From NCBI GenBank assembly GCA_955651735.1, contig CATPAM010000486.1:1-7131 (forward strand): a stretch of DNA of 7,131 bases, given 5' to 3'. The DNA comes from Candidatus Acidiferrales bacterium. Lineage in GTDB: Bacteria; Acidobacteriota; Terriglobia; Acidiferrales; UBA7541. The notes below the pieces were generated by a model. That model worked only from the letters and a program-made list of their open reading frames with translations, did no database searches and had not been told where the DNA came from. Both the position numbers and the translations under genes were made by a program. Below, one piece after another: positions 1-6,681 of the stretch (position 1 is the stretch's first letter; each line of letters starts with the position of its first letter).

Positions 1-1
1 C

Positions 2-661
2 CCCGGACTCCGCTACAACAAAGCCGAACCCCGCCTGGTCGAGCCGGACGTCTAATTCCGCAAAGTAGACGATCAATGGCACGCCTTCCTGAACGAAGAC
101 GACATGCCGCAGCTCCGCTTGAGCCCCACCTACCGCCGCCTGCTCGTCCGCGATGCCGCCGACCGCGACGTCCGCAACTACGTGAAAGAAAGATTTACCG
201 CCGCGATTCAGTTGATGAAAAACATCGAGCAGCGCAAGCACACCATCCTGCGTGTCTGCCAGTCCATCATCGCGCGGCAAGGCGAATTTCTCAATCATGG
301 TCCCGATGCGCTCAAGCCCATGATGATCAAGGAAGTCGCCGAAGAAGTCGGCGTGCATCCCTCGACGGTTAGCCGCGCCGTGGCCAGCAAGTACGCGCAC
401 ACTTCGCAAGGCGTGCTGGAATTGCGCTCGTTCTTCAGCGAATCGGTGAACGGCCCGGAAGGCAGCGGCATGTCGCTGCTCACCCTCAAGCGCCTGGTCA
501 AGAAAATGATCGAGGAAGAAGACGGTACCAAGCCGCTCACCGACGATCAAATCGCCAAAAGGCTCGACGACGCCGGCATTCACGTCACGCGCCGCACGGT
601 CGCGAAATATCGCGAAGATATGCGCATCCCCAGCACCCACCAGCGCCGGGTAAAAAACTGA
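2..661 (+). CDS. rpoN: RNA polymerase sigma-54 factor RpoN, C-terminal part (5' end outside window), interrupted by an in-frame TAA
   Basis: Sigma-54 directs RNA polymerase to -24/-12 promoters that need an AAA+ activator. Only the C-terminal 218 residues are present; the activator-contact and core-binding regions lie upstream of the window. Seen: the frame opens with family-typical residues (RYNKAEPRLVEPDV), meets TAA at 53-55, then continues without a frame change as FRKVDDQW and onward to TGA at 659-661. The helix-turn-helix for the -12 element lies at about 329-394 (KEVAEEVGVHPSTVSRAV), followed by the conserved FFSESVNGPEG stretch. The RpoN box TRRTVAKYRE for the -24 element is at 587-616, and the tail RIPSTHQRR is canonical. 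Everything after the stop looks fully conserved, so the nonsense codon is either very recent or a sequence error. If it is real, full-length sigma-54 is not made. A restart at ATG 104 would give 185 residues with DNA-binding elements only, and it has no clear ribosome site. Family identity is very secure; intactness is not. Confidence 0.93.
53..55 (+). other. In-frame TAA stop codon inside rpoN
   Basis: The codon falls between EPDV and FRKVDDQW, both of which fit the sigma-54 family without a gap, so this is a point change and not a frameshift. From recalled homologues the position usually holds a residue such as Tyr, His or Phe; TAC or TAT to TAA needs one base change. TAA is used as a normal terminator here, ending rapZ at 1548-1550 and rpoZ at 5355-5357, so codon reassignment is not a good explanation. 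Confidence 0.85.
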
Positions 662-674
662 GCGGCCGCGCCCT

Positions 675-1550
675 GTGAAACAGACAGCGAGACGCGAAGC
701 CCGCCAGCTCGTCATTCTTACCGGACTTTCCGGCTCCGGAAAAAGCACCGTGCTCCATGCCTTCGAAGACATGGGCTTCTACTGCGTCGACAACCTTCCC
801 GTCGACCTGATTCCCATTTTTGCGGAGTTGCACTCCGCCGGCGAAGGCGATTTTGCGCGCGCGGCATTGCTGGTGGACGCGCGCGAGGGGACGCAGCTCG
901 AAAAATTGCCGCTGCTTCTCAAGCATCTGCGCAAGGATCATCCCATCACTCTGGTGTTCATCGATGCCAGCGAAGATTCGCTGCTGCGCCGCTACAGCGA
1001 GACGCGGCGTCCGCATCCCCTCGGCAAGGATGTCTCCGTACGCGAGAGCCTGCGCCAGGAGCGCTCGATGATGGAGCACATCCACAGACTTGCGGACGTG
1101 GTCATTGATACTTCGCAATTCAATGTGCACGAGCTTCGCCACTTCGTCACCGAGCGCTTCAAGAATCCCGACAAGCGCCCCATGCTCGTTTCCGTCGTGA
1201 GCTTTGGTTATCGCTACGGTGTGCCCAGTGATGCCGATTTGGTGTTCGACGTCCGCTTCTTGCCCAATCCCTATTTCGTTCCGCGTTTGCGGCGCTTCAC
1301 CGGCAAGGATCCGAAAGTTCGCCGCTATATCCGGTCGTTCCCGCAAACCGGCGAGTTTCTCAAGCGCATCGAAGGGCTGCTCATTTATTTAATCCCGCAT
1401 TACATCCAGGAAGGAAAAAGTTATCTCACCATCGCGTTCGGATGCACTGGAGGTAAGCACCGGTCGGTAATGCTCGGCGAAGCAGTAAGGAAATCGCTTG
1501 CGCAACACGATTATTCCGCAAAAGTAATCCACCGCGACATCGACAAATAA
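675..1550 (+). CDS. rapZ: RapZ/YvcJ-family nucleotide-binding regulator (RNase adapter protein)
   Basis: This is a 291-residue cytoplasmic P-loop protein of normal family length. In Escherichia coli RapZ binds the small RNAs GlmZ and GlmY, guides RNase E and so tunes glucosamine-6-phosphate synthase. Outside enterobacteria the sRNA partners are unknown, and only ATP/GTP binding should be assumed. Seen: Walker A GLSGSGKS at residues 17-24, FYCVDNLP just after it, a Walker B-like LVFIDA at 93-98 and RYSETRRPHPL at 106-116. The C-terminal domain carries SFGYRYG (176-182), DVRFLPNP (192-199) and the hallmark GCTGGKHRSV (256-265). The start is GTG at 675, 13 bases after rpoN, with no obvious Shine-Dalgarno; it gives the standard short lead into the P-loop. 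The tight spacing suggests co-transcription with rpoN. In proteobacteria hpf and ptsN normally lie between these two genes, and both are missing here. Confidence 0.96.
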   Translation: MKQTARREARQLVILTGLSGSGKSTVLHAFEDMGFYCVDNLPVDLIPIFAELHSAGEGDFARAALLVDAREGTQLEKLPLLLKHLRKDHPITLVFIDASEDSLLRRYSETRRPHPLGKDVSVRESLRQERSMMEHIHRLADVVIDTSQFNVHELRHFVTERFKNPDKRPMLVSVVSFGYRYGVPSDADLVFDVRFLPNPYFVPRLRRFTGKDPKVRRYIRSFPQTGEFLKRIEGLLIYLIPHYIQEGKSYLTIAFGCTGGKHRSVMLGEAVRKSLAQHDYSAKVIHRDIDK

Positions 1551-1597
1551 ATCGATTCTTGCGCACGCGGCGCAGGGACATGCACGCTCTCCAAAAC

Positions 1598-1626
1598 TTG
1601 ACACACCGCCGCACGGCGAATAGCGT
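1598..1626 (+). promoter_or_regulatory. Putative sigma-70 promoter for the exporter-yicC-gmk-rpoZ operon
   Basis: A perfect -35 hexamer TTGACA lies at 1598-1603. A 17-base spacer follows, then TAGCGT at 1621-1626, which keeps the three most conserved -10 bases (T, A and final T). Transcription would begin near 1633, leaving a leader of about 25 bases before the GTG at 1658. The spacer contains a small palindrome, CGCCG-CA-CGGCG, at 1607-1618. It may be an operator or chance in GC-rich DNA. The spacing to the ribosome site and start codon is coherent, but there is no transcript evidence. Confidence 0.5.
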
Positions 1627-1642
1627 ACCAAGTGCACAGCTC

Positions 1643-1648
1643 GGGGGA
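1643..1648 (+). promoter_or_regulatory. Ribosome binding site that decides the exporter start (GGGGGA)
   Basis: The purine run GGGGGA ends nine bases before GTG 1658. The other in-frame starts are weaker. TTG 1559 has no upstream Shine-Dalgarno. ATG 1580 has AGGGA only one base away, which is too close to work. It is an imperfect match to GGAGG, so confidence is moderate. Confidence 0.45.
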
Positions 1649-1657
1649 CCCAGAAGC

Positions 1658-3538
1658 GTGGCTTCGTTGTTCTCACCACAATTAAAAAGGCTTTTCAGCT
1701 ACGTGCGGCCATACACGTTCCGCCTGGCTGTCGGCGTCGTCCTTGTGGCTTTCGTGGCCATCGCCGATGGCCTCGTCGCTTTCATGGCACGCATCGCGTG
1801 GGACTACGTGTTGACTCCCACGGCCCCCAGCACACAGCTCCCCCTTTTCACCATTCCCGGCGGCCGCACCATCTACCTCAACGAGTTTTTCCCCGCGCGC
1901 ATTCACCACGTCTGGGCTGTCTTCAGCATCACGCTCATGGTAATTTTTGTTTCCAAAGGCATCGCCGAATACTTCGGCGTAACAGAAATCCAGTATGCCG
2001 GGCACGCGGCCATCACCAATCTGCGCAACCAGGTCTACGCAAAAATCATTCGCCAGCCCATCGGATTTTTTCAGCACCACCCCGCCGGGCGCGTGCTATC
2101 CGCGGTGATCAACGACATCGAGAAGACCCGCATCGCCCTGTCCGAATATCTATCCGATCTCTTTCAAAAAAGCTTCACGCTCGTTGTGTTTCTCGCCGTG
2201 ATGTTTTACATCGACTGGAAGATGACGCTCGCCGTTGGCGTCGTGCTTCCGCTGGTCGTTCTTCCCGTCGGAAAATTCGGCAGAAAGATCCGCCATTCCG
2301 CGGAAAGCAGCCAGAACCGCGTCGGCGAGCTCAGCCAGATCTTGCAGGAGACGGTGAGCGGCAATCGCGTGGTGAAAGCCTTCGGCATGGAGGATTTCGA
2401 GATCCGCAAATTCCGCGATGCCTCGCGCCGTTTGCTGCGTGACAGTATGCGCTGGGTGCGCGCCGCGGTGGCCACGGCTCCGCTGATGGATCTGCTCGGC
2501 GCCGTTGTCATTCCTCTCCTTCTTCTCTACGCGCGCGACCAGATCAAAGCCCACCAGATGACGCCCGGCATTTTCCTGGCCTTTCTCTACGCTATGTTCA
2601 ACGCCTACATGCCGCTGAAGCGCATCGGCCAGGTGTATCAACAGTTTCAGTATGCGCAGGGCGCCAGCGCGCAGGTCTTTGCTTATTTGGATCAACAGGA
2701 AGAACGGAGCGAGCAGCCCGGCGCGCCGCCGTTGCCGCCTTTCGCCAGTGAAATCGAATTTGAGGACGTGAGCTTTTCCTACGGCCGCGACGACGCGGTG
2801 ATCCTGCAGGACATTCGCCTTCGCGCCCACCGCGGAGAAGTGATCGCCTTGGTCGGCTCGAGCGGTGCGGGAAAAACAACCTTGGTCAATCTGCTGCCGC
2901 GCTTCTACGAGCCGACATCCGGCTCGATTCGTATCGATGGCGTGGACATCAGCGGCGTCACCATCAAGTCCCTGCGCGAGCAGATTGCCATGGTTACCCA
3001 GGAAAATATACTGTTCCACGATACGGTGTGGAACAACATCAGCTACGGCTTGAAGGATATTTCCGAGCAGCACGTGATCGACGCCGCAAAAGCGGCCCTG
3101 GCGCACGATTTCATCCTGGAATTGCCGCAGTGTTACCACACCCTGATTGGCGAGCGCGGCACTCGCCTCAGTGGCGGACAGCGGCAGCGCATCGCCATCG
3201 CCCGCGCCATTCTGAAAAATTCACCGATCCTGATTCTTGACGAAGCCACTTCGGAGCTGGATGCCGAGTCGGAAATGAATGTGCAGCGCGCCCTGGGCAA
3301 CTTGATGGTTGGGCGCACCACGTTTGTCATTGCCCACCGCCTCGCCACCATTCGCCGCGCGGACATCATTCTCGTGCTGGAAGATGGCCAGATTCGAGAG
3401 CGCGGAACGCACTCCGAATTGATGGCTCGTGGCGGAACGTACGCCCGCCTGCACGACTTGCAGTTTGCCGACGACGACGTGTTGGCGCCGGCGCAAAACA
3501 TCCAGCAAAATAGCTCCCGGGCGAGTGAACCCTTATGA
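1658..3538 (+). CDS. msbA: MsbA-type ABC exporter (fused transmembrane and ATPase domains)
   Basis: A half-transporter that should work as a homodimer in the inner membrane. By family it is closest to MsbA, which flips lipid A-core from the inner to the outer leaflet; substrate here is inferred only. With the GTG start it has 626 residues. Seen: hydrophobic spans at about 21-43, 85-107, 171-186, 189-206, 272-292 and 305-325, then an ATPase domain. That domain has Walker A GSSGAGKT (400-407), Q-loop Gln448, signature LSGGQ (504-508), Walker B ILILDE with Asp528 and catalytic Glu529, and switch His560, so it looks fully active. Earlier in-frame starts are TTG 1559 (659 residues) and ATG 1580. 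Their extra residues are unconserved, use rarer codons and overlap the putative promoter, so I prefer GTG 1658. An automatic annotation may show the longer form. The stop overlaps yicC by ATGA, implying translational coupling. Confidence 0.9.
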   Translation: MASLFSPQLKRLFSYVRPYTFRLAVGVVLVAFVAIADGLVAFMARIAWDYVLTPTAPSTQLPLFTIPGGRTIYLNEFFPARIHHVWAVFSITLMVIFVSKGIAEYFGVTEIQYAGHAAITNLRNQVYAKIIRQPIGFFQHHPAGRVLSAVINDIEKTRIALSEYLSDLFQKSFTLVVFLAVMFYIDWKMTLAVGVVLPLVVLPVGKFGRKIRHSAESSQNRVGELSQILQETVSGNRVVKAFGMEDFEIRKFRDASRRLLRDSMRWVRAAVATAPLMDLLGAVVIPLLLLYARDQIKAHQMTPGIFLAFLYAMFNAYMPLKRIGQVYQQFQYAQGASAQVFAYLDQQEERSEQPGAPPLPPFASEIEFEDVSFSYGRDDAVILQDIRLRAHRGEVIALVGSSGAGKTTLVNLLPRFYEPTSGSIRIDGVDISGVTIKSLREQIAMVTQENILFHDTVWNNISYGLKDISEQHVIDAAKAALAHDFILELPQCYHTLIGERGTRLSGGQRQRIAIARAILKNSPILILDEATSELDAESEMNVQRALGNLMVGRTTFVIAHRLATIRRADIILVLEDGQIRERGTHSELMARGGTYARLHDLQFADDDVLAPAQNIQQNSSRASEPL

Positions 3539-4488
3539 GCCAAAAGCCGTCTGCTCACGCCAGCCAAACTGCCGCGAATAAAGCAGAATGCGTGTCGATG
3601 ACCGGCTACGCGCAAGCGCGCGGCGAGCAAAACGGCTGGGCCATCCGCGTCAGCGTGAAAAGCGTCAACCACCGCTTCCTCGACGTGCGCTTCCGTTTGC
3701 CCGAGGGCTTCGACGTTTACGAGCTCCGCCTACGCCAGATCGTGCGCGAGCGAATTCATCGCGGCCACATCGACGTGAACGTCAACGTGCAGCCGGGAGC
3801 GGCCGTCCCTGTCCAGGTGAACCGCGACTTGCTGCAAGCCTACGCGCAATCCGCGGAAGAGCTCCGCGGCCAGTTGGGAAGCGACGCCGGTCTCGACGTT
3901 GTGTCTCTGTTGCGCTTGCCCGGCGTAATCGGAGGCCTCGCGCCACCGCTGCCAGAAACCGACGAGGAGCAGGACCAGCTTGGCAAAGCGCTGGACGCTT
4001 GCCTGCGCGAGGCTTTGCTCAAGCTCGATGACATGCGCCATGCGGAAGGCCGCCACCTCGCGGAGGAATTGCGCACGCGTGTGGCGCGCATCGGCCAGCA
4101 GACTGACCAGGTCCGCGATCTCGCCAGGGTATTGACGCCCGCTTTCGCGCGGCGCCTGCAAACGCGCCTCAAAGAATTGCTGAACGGAACCGGCATCGAG
4201 CCCGCGCGCCTGGCCCAGGAAGCCGCATTGCTCGCCGAGCGCAGCGACATCAGCGAAGAACTCGACCGTCTGCGCAGCCACCTGCAACAGTTTGCGAAAC
4301 TTCTCGATGGCGCCGGCGAGCTCGGCAAGAAATTGGATTTTCTGCTGCAGGAGATGCACCGCGAAGCCAACACCATGCTTTCGAAAACACCCGGCGTGGA
4401 GAACGAAGCGCTGGCCATCACCGGTTTGTCGCTGGAAATTCGCGCCGAGATTGAAAAGCTGCGCGAACAGGTGCAGAACATCGAATGA
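3535..4488 (+). CDS. yicC: YicC/YloC-family endoribonuclease
   Basis: The protein has 317 residues with both family domains, YicC-like N-terminal and DUF1732 C-terminal. E. coli YicC has been reported as an endoribonuclease that acts on sRNA; the substrate in this organism is unknown. Seen: the family opening SMTGYA at residues 21-26, KSVNHRFLD (42-50) and RGHIDVNVNV (76-85). A long charged helical middle follows, with ERSDISEELDRLRSH (235-249), LLQEMHREANTMLSK (270-284) and the canonical ending EKLREQVQNIE. The chosen ATG at 3535 overlaps the exporter stop as ATGA, which favours coupled initiation. It gives a 20-residue polar extension ahead of the usual family start, and GTG 3592 or ATG 3598 would remove it. 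The gene overlaps gmk by another ATGA at its 3' end. Linkage of yicC with gmk and rpoZ is widespread in bacteria. Confidence 0.95.
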   Translation: MSQKPSAHASQTAANKAECVSMTGYAQARGEQNGWAIRVSVKSVNHRFLDVRFRLPEGFDVYELRLRQIVRERIHRGHIDVNVNVQPGAAVPVQVNRDLLQAYAQSAEELRGQLGSDAGLDVVSLLRLPGVIGGLAPPLPETDEEQDQLGKALDACLREALLKLDDMRHAEGRHLAEELRTRVARIGQQTDQVRDLARVLTPAFARRLQTRLKELLNGTGIEPARLAQEAALLAERSDISEELDRLRSHLQQFAKLLDGAGELGKKLDFLLQEMHREANTMLSKTPGVENEALAITGLSLEIRAEIEKLREQVQNIE

Positions 4489-5123
4489 CTGTGACGAACG
4501 AGATTGCACCTCTGCTGCTAATCGTGTCCGGCCCGTCCGGATCCGGCAAGTCGACGCTGGTGCAGAAAATTCTGGAGCTGCCCGGAACGATGCCTTCGAT
4601 CTCGTGTACTACAAGGCCGCGCCGCGCGACCGAGGCCCGTGGGAAGTGTTATGATTTTGTGACCGACGCCAAATTCGACGCCATGGTCCAGCGCGGCGAG
4701 TTCCTGGAGTTTGCGCGCGTCTTCAGCAAGCATTCCTACGGCACTCCGAAGAAGTGGCTGGAGGAATCGCGAAAAAAGGGGCTCGACCTTGTGCTGGAGA
4801 TCGATGTGCAAGGCGCCGCGCAGGTGAAGCAGAAGCTTCCGGAGTCCGTGGCGATTTTTATTTTGCCGCCTTCGCGCGAAGAATTGGAACGGCGGCTGCG
4901 CAGCCGCGGCCAGGATTCCGATGAGGAAATCAAGCGCCGGCTCGCAAGGGCCCGCGACGAAATTGCGGAATTCGGCAAGTATTACGATTATTGCGTGGTG
5001 AATGACGACGTCGAACGAGCCGGGCGTGAGGCGCAGGCCATTGTCACCGCGCTGCGCTGCACCAGCGCTCGGTGGCGTACGCGAGTCGAAAAGCTCCTGG
5101 CATCGTTTGGAGGGAAAGACTAG
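4485..5123 (+). CDS. gmk: Guanylate kinase
   Basis: Catalyses ATP + GMP to ADP + GDP in the cytoplasm, an essential step in GTP and dGTP supply and in GMP salvage. The length of 212 residues is normal for the family. Seen: P-loop GPSGSGKST (16-24), the GMP-binding stretch ISCTTRPRR (39-47), YDFV (56-59) and the second GMP contact YGTPK (85-89). EIDVQGA follows at 105-111, then the arginine-rich lid LRSRGQDSDEEIKRRLARA (138-156) and YYDYCVVNDD (166-175). The loop before YGT reads FSKHS, where many family members have a Gly-Asn-Tyr type sequence; this looks like lineage variation and not damage. ATG 4485 overlaps the yicC stop by four bases, so translation is probably coupled. The TAG stop abuts the rpoZ start with no gap. 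Confidence 0.97.
   Translation: MTVTNEIAPLLLIVSGPSGSGKSTLVQKILELPGTMPSISCTTRPRRATEARGKCYDFVTDAKFDAMVQRGEFLEFARVFSKHSYGTPKKWLEESRKKGLDLVLEIDVQGAAQVKQKLPESVAIFILPPSREELERRLRSRGQDSDEEIKRRLARARDEIAEFGKYYDYCVVNDDVERAGREAQAIVTALRCTSARWRTRVEKLLASFGGKD
5109..5114 (+). promoter_or_regulatory. Strong Shine-Dalgarno for rpoZ (GGAGGG)
   Basis: GGAGGG inside the last codons of gmk lies nine bases before the first of three consecutive ATG codons (5124, 5127, 5130). Spacing to the second and third would be 12 and 15 bases, so ATG 5124 is the best start. It is the clearest ribosome site in the window and may allow a high yield of omega independent of upstream translation. Confidence 0.75.
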
Positions 5124-5357
5124 ATGATGATGACTGTGCTGACAAAAGCTCCGGAGAGCCAGTTTGCTTACGTCGTTCTTGCGGCGCGTCGCGCGCGCCA
5201 GATCATGGCGGGAGCGCCGCCGCTGCTCGAGAATCCCAGAACGCTCAAAGCCACGCGCATCGCGTGTGAAGAGCTCGAGAACGGCCTGATAGAATACGAG
5301 TTTGTTGAGCCCTCGTCGATCGACGAAGACAAAGACGGCAACAAGCGCCGCAAGTAA
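5124..5357 (+). CDS. rpoZ: DNA-directed RNA polymerase omega subunit
   Basis: Omega is a small RNA polymerase subunit that helps fold and stabilise beta-prime and, in proteobacteria, forms part of a ppGpp site. This copy has 77 residues, within the family range. Seen: the conserved helix VLAARRARQIMAGA at residues 18-31, followed by a segment ending in ACEELENGLIEYE. The tail is acidic then basic (EDKDGNKRRK). The middle differs from the E. coli type and resembles omegas I recall from acidobacteria and some delta-proteobacterial lineages. It starts directly after the gmk TAG and has its own strong ribosome site. Position next to gmk is the common bacterial arrangement and supports the call despite the small size. 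Confidence 0.93.
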   Translation: MMMTVLTKAPESQFAYVVLAARRARQIMAGAPPLLENPRTLKATRIACEELENGLIEYEFVEPSSIDEDKDGNKRRK

Positions 5358-5370
5358 CGCCGAAGTTGTA

Positions 5371-5393
5371 GGGGCGCAGCACTGCTGCGCCCC
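5371..5393 (+). repeat. GC-rich palindrome (REP-like hairpin) between rpoZ and coaBC
   Basis: Arms GGGGCGCAGC (5371-5380) and GCTGCGCCCC (5384-5393) are perfectly complementary around the three-base loop ACT. Counting the loop-closing A and T, the symmetry is 11 bases per arm. It sits 13 bases after the rpoZ stop. No T-run follows, so it is not a textbook intrinsic terminator. It resembles short palindromes that are dispersed between genes in many genomes. It could protect the upstream mRNA 3' end or reduce read-through into coaBC. No second copy lies in this window. Confidence 0.7.
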
Positions 5394-5450
5394 AGCTTGG
5401 CACGGTTTCGCTATGGAATGAGACTTTAGCCCCTGGAACCAAACACCCCA

Positions 5451-6677
5451 ATGCGAATCACCCTCGGCGTCACCGGCGGAGTGGCGGCTTACAAAGCCGC
5501 GGAGCTGGTGCGCCGCCTGCAACAAGACGCCTTCACCGTGCAGGTCGTGATGACGCGTGGCGCACGCGAGTTCATCACGCCCCTGACTTTTGCCGCCCTG
5601 AGCGGGCAAAAAGTAATCACCGATCTCTTCGCCGAATCCAGCGGCGAAGCCAACCTCGAAAGCGCCATCGAGCACATCGCTGTCGCGCAGCGCACGGACC
5701 TGCTGCTGGTCGCGCCCGCCACCGCCGATATCCTCGCGAAATTCGCTCGCGGCATCGCCGACGATTTCCTCACCACCTTGTATTTGGCCAGCACTGCGCC
5801 GGTAGTCGTCGCTCCGGCGATGAACGTGAATATGTGGAACCACGCCGCCACGCAGGAAAATGTCGAGATGCTGCGCGCGCGCGGCGTCAAGATTGTCGAT
5901 CCCGACGAAGGTTATCTCGCCTGCGGCGTGACCGGCGCGGGCCGTCTCGCCGGGCAGGAAGCGATCGTCGCCGCGGTGCACGAAGCGCTGCGCGCCGTGC
6001 GCGACTTGGCCGGGGAAAAGGTGCTGGTCACCGCGGGCCCCACGCGTGAAAATGTCGATCCGGTGCGCTATCTGACGAATCGGTCCTCCGGAAAAATGGG
6101 TTACGCCGTTGCCGAGGCCGCGGCGCGGCGCGGCGCGCACGTAATTCTGGTGAGTGGACCTACTTCGCTCGAAGCGCCCGTCGGAGTCGAGCGTGTCGAT
6201 GTGCGGAGCGCGGAAGAAATGCATCGCGCTGTCGTGGAGAAAGTTGCGGAATGCTCGATCGCGATTTTTGCCGCCGCCGTTGCCGATTATCGGCCTGCCG
6301 ACACGAACGCGCAGAAAATCAAGCGCAACAATGAGGCGATGAGCATCTCCCTCGAGCCCACGCCAGACATTCTGGCCAGCGTGGCGCGCAACAAGGGTGA
6401 GCGACTCATCGTCGGCTTTGCCGCCGAAACCGACCACGTCGCGGAAAACGCGCGTAAGAAACTCGCCGCCAAGAACGCCGACCTCATGGTCGCCAACGAC
6501 GTCACCGCGGAAGGCGCCGGTTTCGACCACGACACCAACATCGTCACGCTGTTCGCTCGCGATGGCCGCGACCTTGCCTTGCCGCGCATGAGCAAGAGCG
6601 AAGTCGCGCAGCACATCCTCGACGAAGTCGTGCGCCTGCGCTCCACCTCGCGAACCGCGCATCGCTCCGCCGTCTGA
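5451..6677 (+). CDS. coaBC: Bifunctional phosphopantothenoylcysteine decarboxylase / phosphopantothenate-cysteine ligase
   Basis: Carries out two successive steps of coenzyme A synthesis: joining 4'-phosphopantothenate to cysteine (CoaB, CTP-dependent in bacteria) and decarboxylating the product to 4'-phosphopantetheine (CoaC, FMN-dependent). It has 408 residues, the normal fused length. Seen in CoaC: TGGVAAYK near the start, catalytic His75 in [12 protein letters not shown] at 122-125 with Asn125, and active-site Cys158 in [12 protein letters not shown]. Seen in CoaB: TAGPTRE (194-200), [10 protein letters not shown] with Asn210, AAAVADYRP (274-282) and Lys289 in QKIK. These positions coincide with the known E. 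coli catalytic residues as I recall them, so both activities should be intact. ATG 5451 has only a weak GGAA upstream. The 93-base gap after rpoZ suggests either its own weak promoter or reduced read-through past the palindrome. Confidence 0.97.
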   Translation: MRITLGVTGGVAAYKAAELVRRLQQDAFTVQVVMTRGAREFITPLTFAALSGQKVITDLFAESSGEANLESAIEHIAVAQRTDLLLVAPATADILAKFARGIADDFLTTLYLASTAPVVVAPAMNVNMWNHAATQENVEMLRARGVKIVDPDEGYLACGVTGAGRLAGQEAIVAAVHEALRAVRDLAGEKVLVTAGPTRENVDPVRYLTNRSSGKMGYAVAEAAARRGAHVILVSGPTSLEAPVGVERVDVRSAEEMHRAVVEKVAECSIAIFAAAVADYRPADTNAQKIKRNNEAMSISLEPTPDILASVARNKGERLIVGFAAETDHVAENARKKLAAKNADLMVANDVTAEGAGFDHDTNIVTLFARDGRDLALPRMSKSEVAQHILDEVVRLRSTSRTAHRSAV

Positions 6678-6681
6678 ACCC

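Noticed and set aside
76..372. A 98-codon plus-strand frame overlapping rpoN
   Set aside because: It is an out-of-frame, Arg/Pro-rich shadow of the sigma-54 frame, which is conserved across the same bases. It also does not indicate a frameshift, because the RpoN frame is the same before and after the TAA.
2150..3139. A 329-codon minus-strand open frame inside the exporter gene
   Set aside because: It is antisense to a full ABC transporter with every catalytic motif intact, and no family is recognisable in its translation.
5371..5400. Intrinsic terminator after rpoZ
   Set aside because: The hairpin is strong but is followed by AGCTTGG and not a T-run, so I list it as a palindromic repeat.
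5397..5425. Possible coaBC promoter with -35 TTGGCA
   Set aside because: At 16-18 base spacing only poor -10 candidates such as GAGACT are present; the better-looking TATGGA is only nine bases away.
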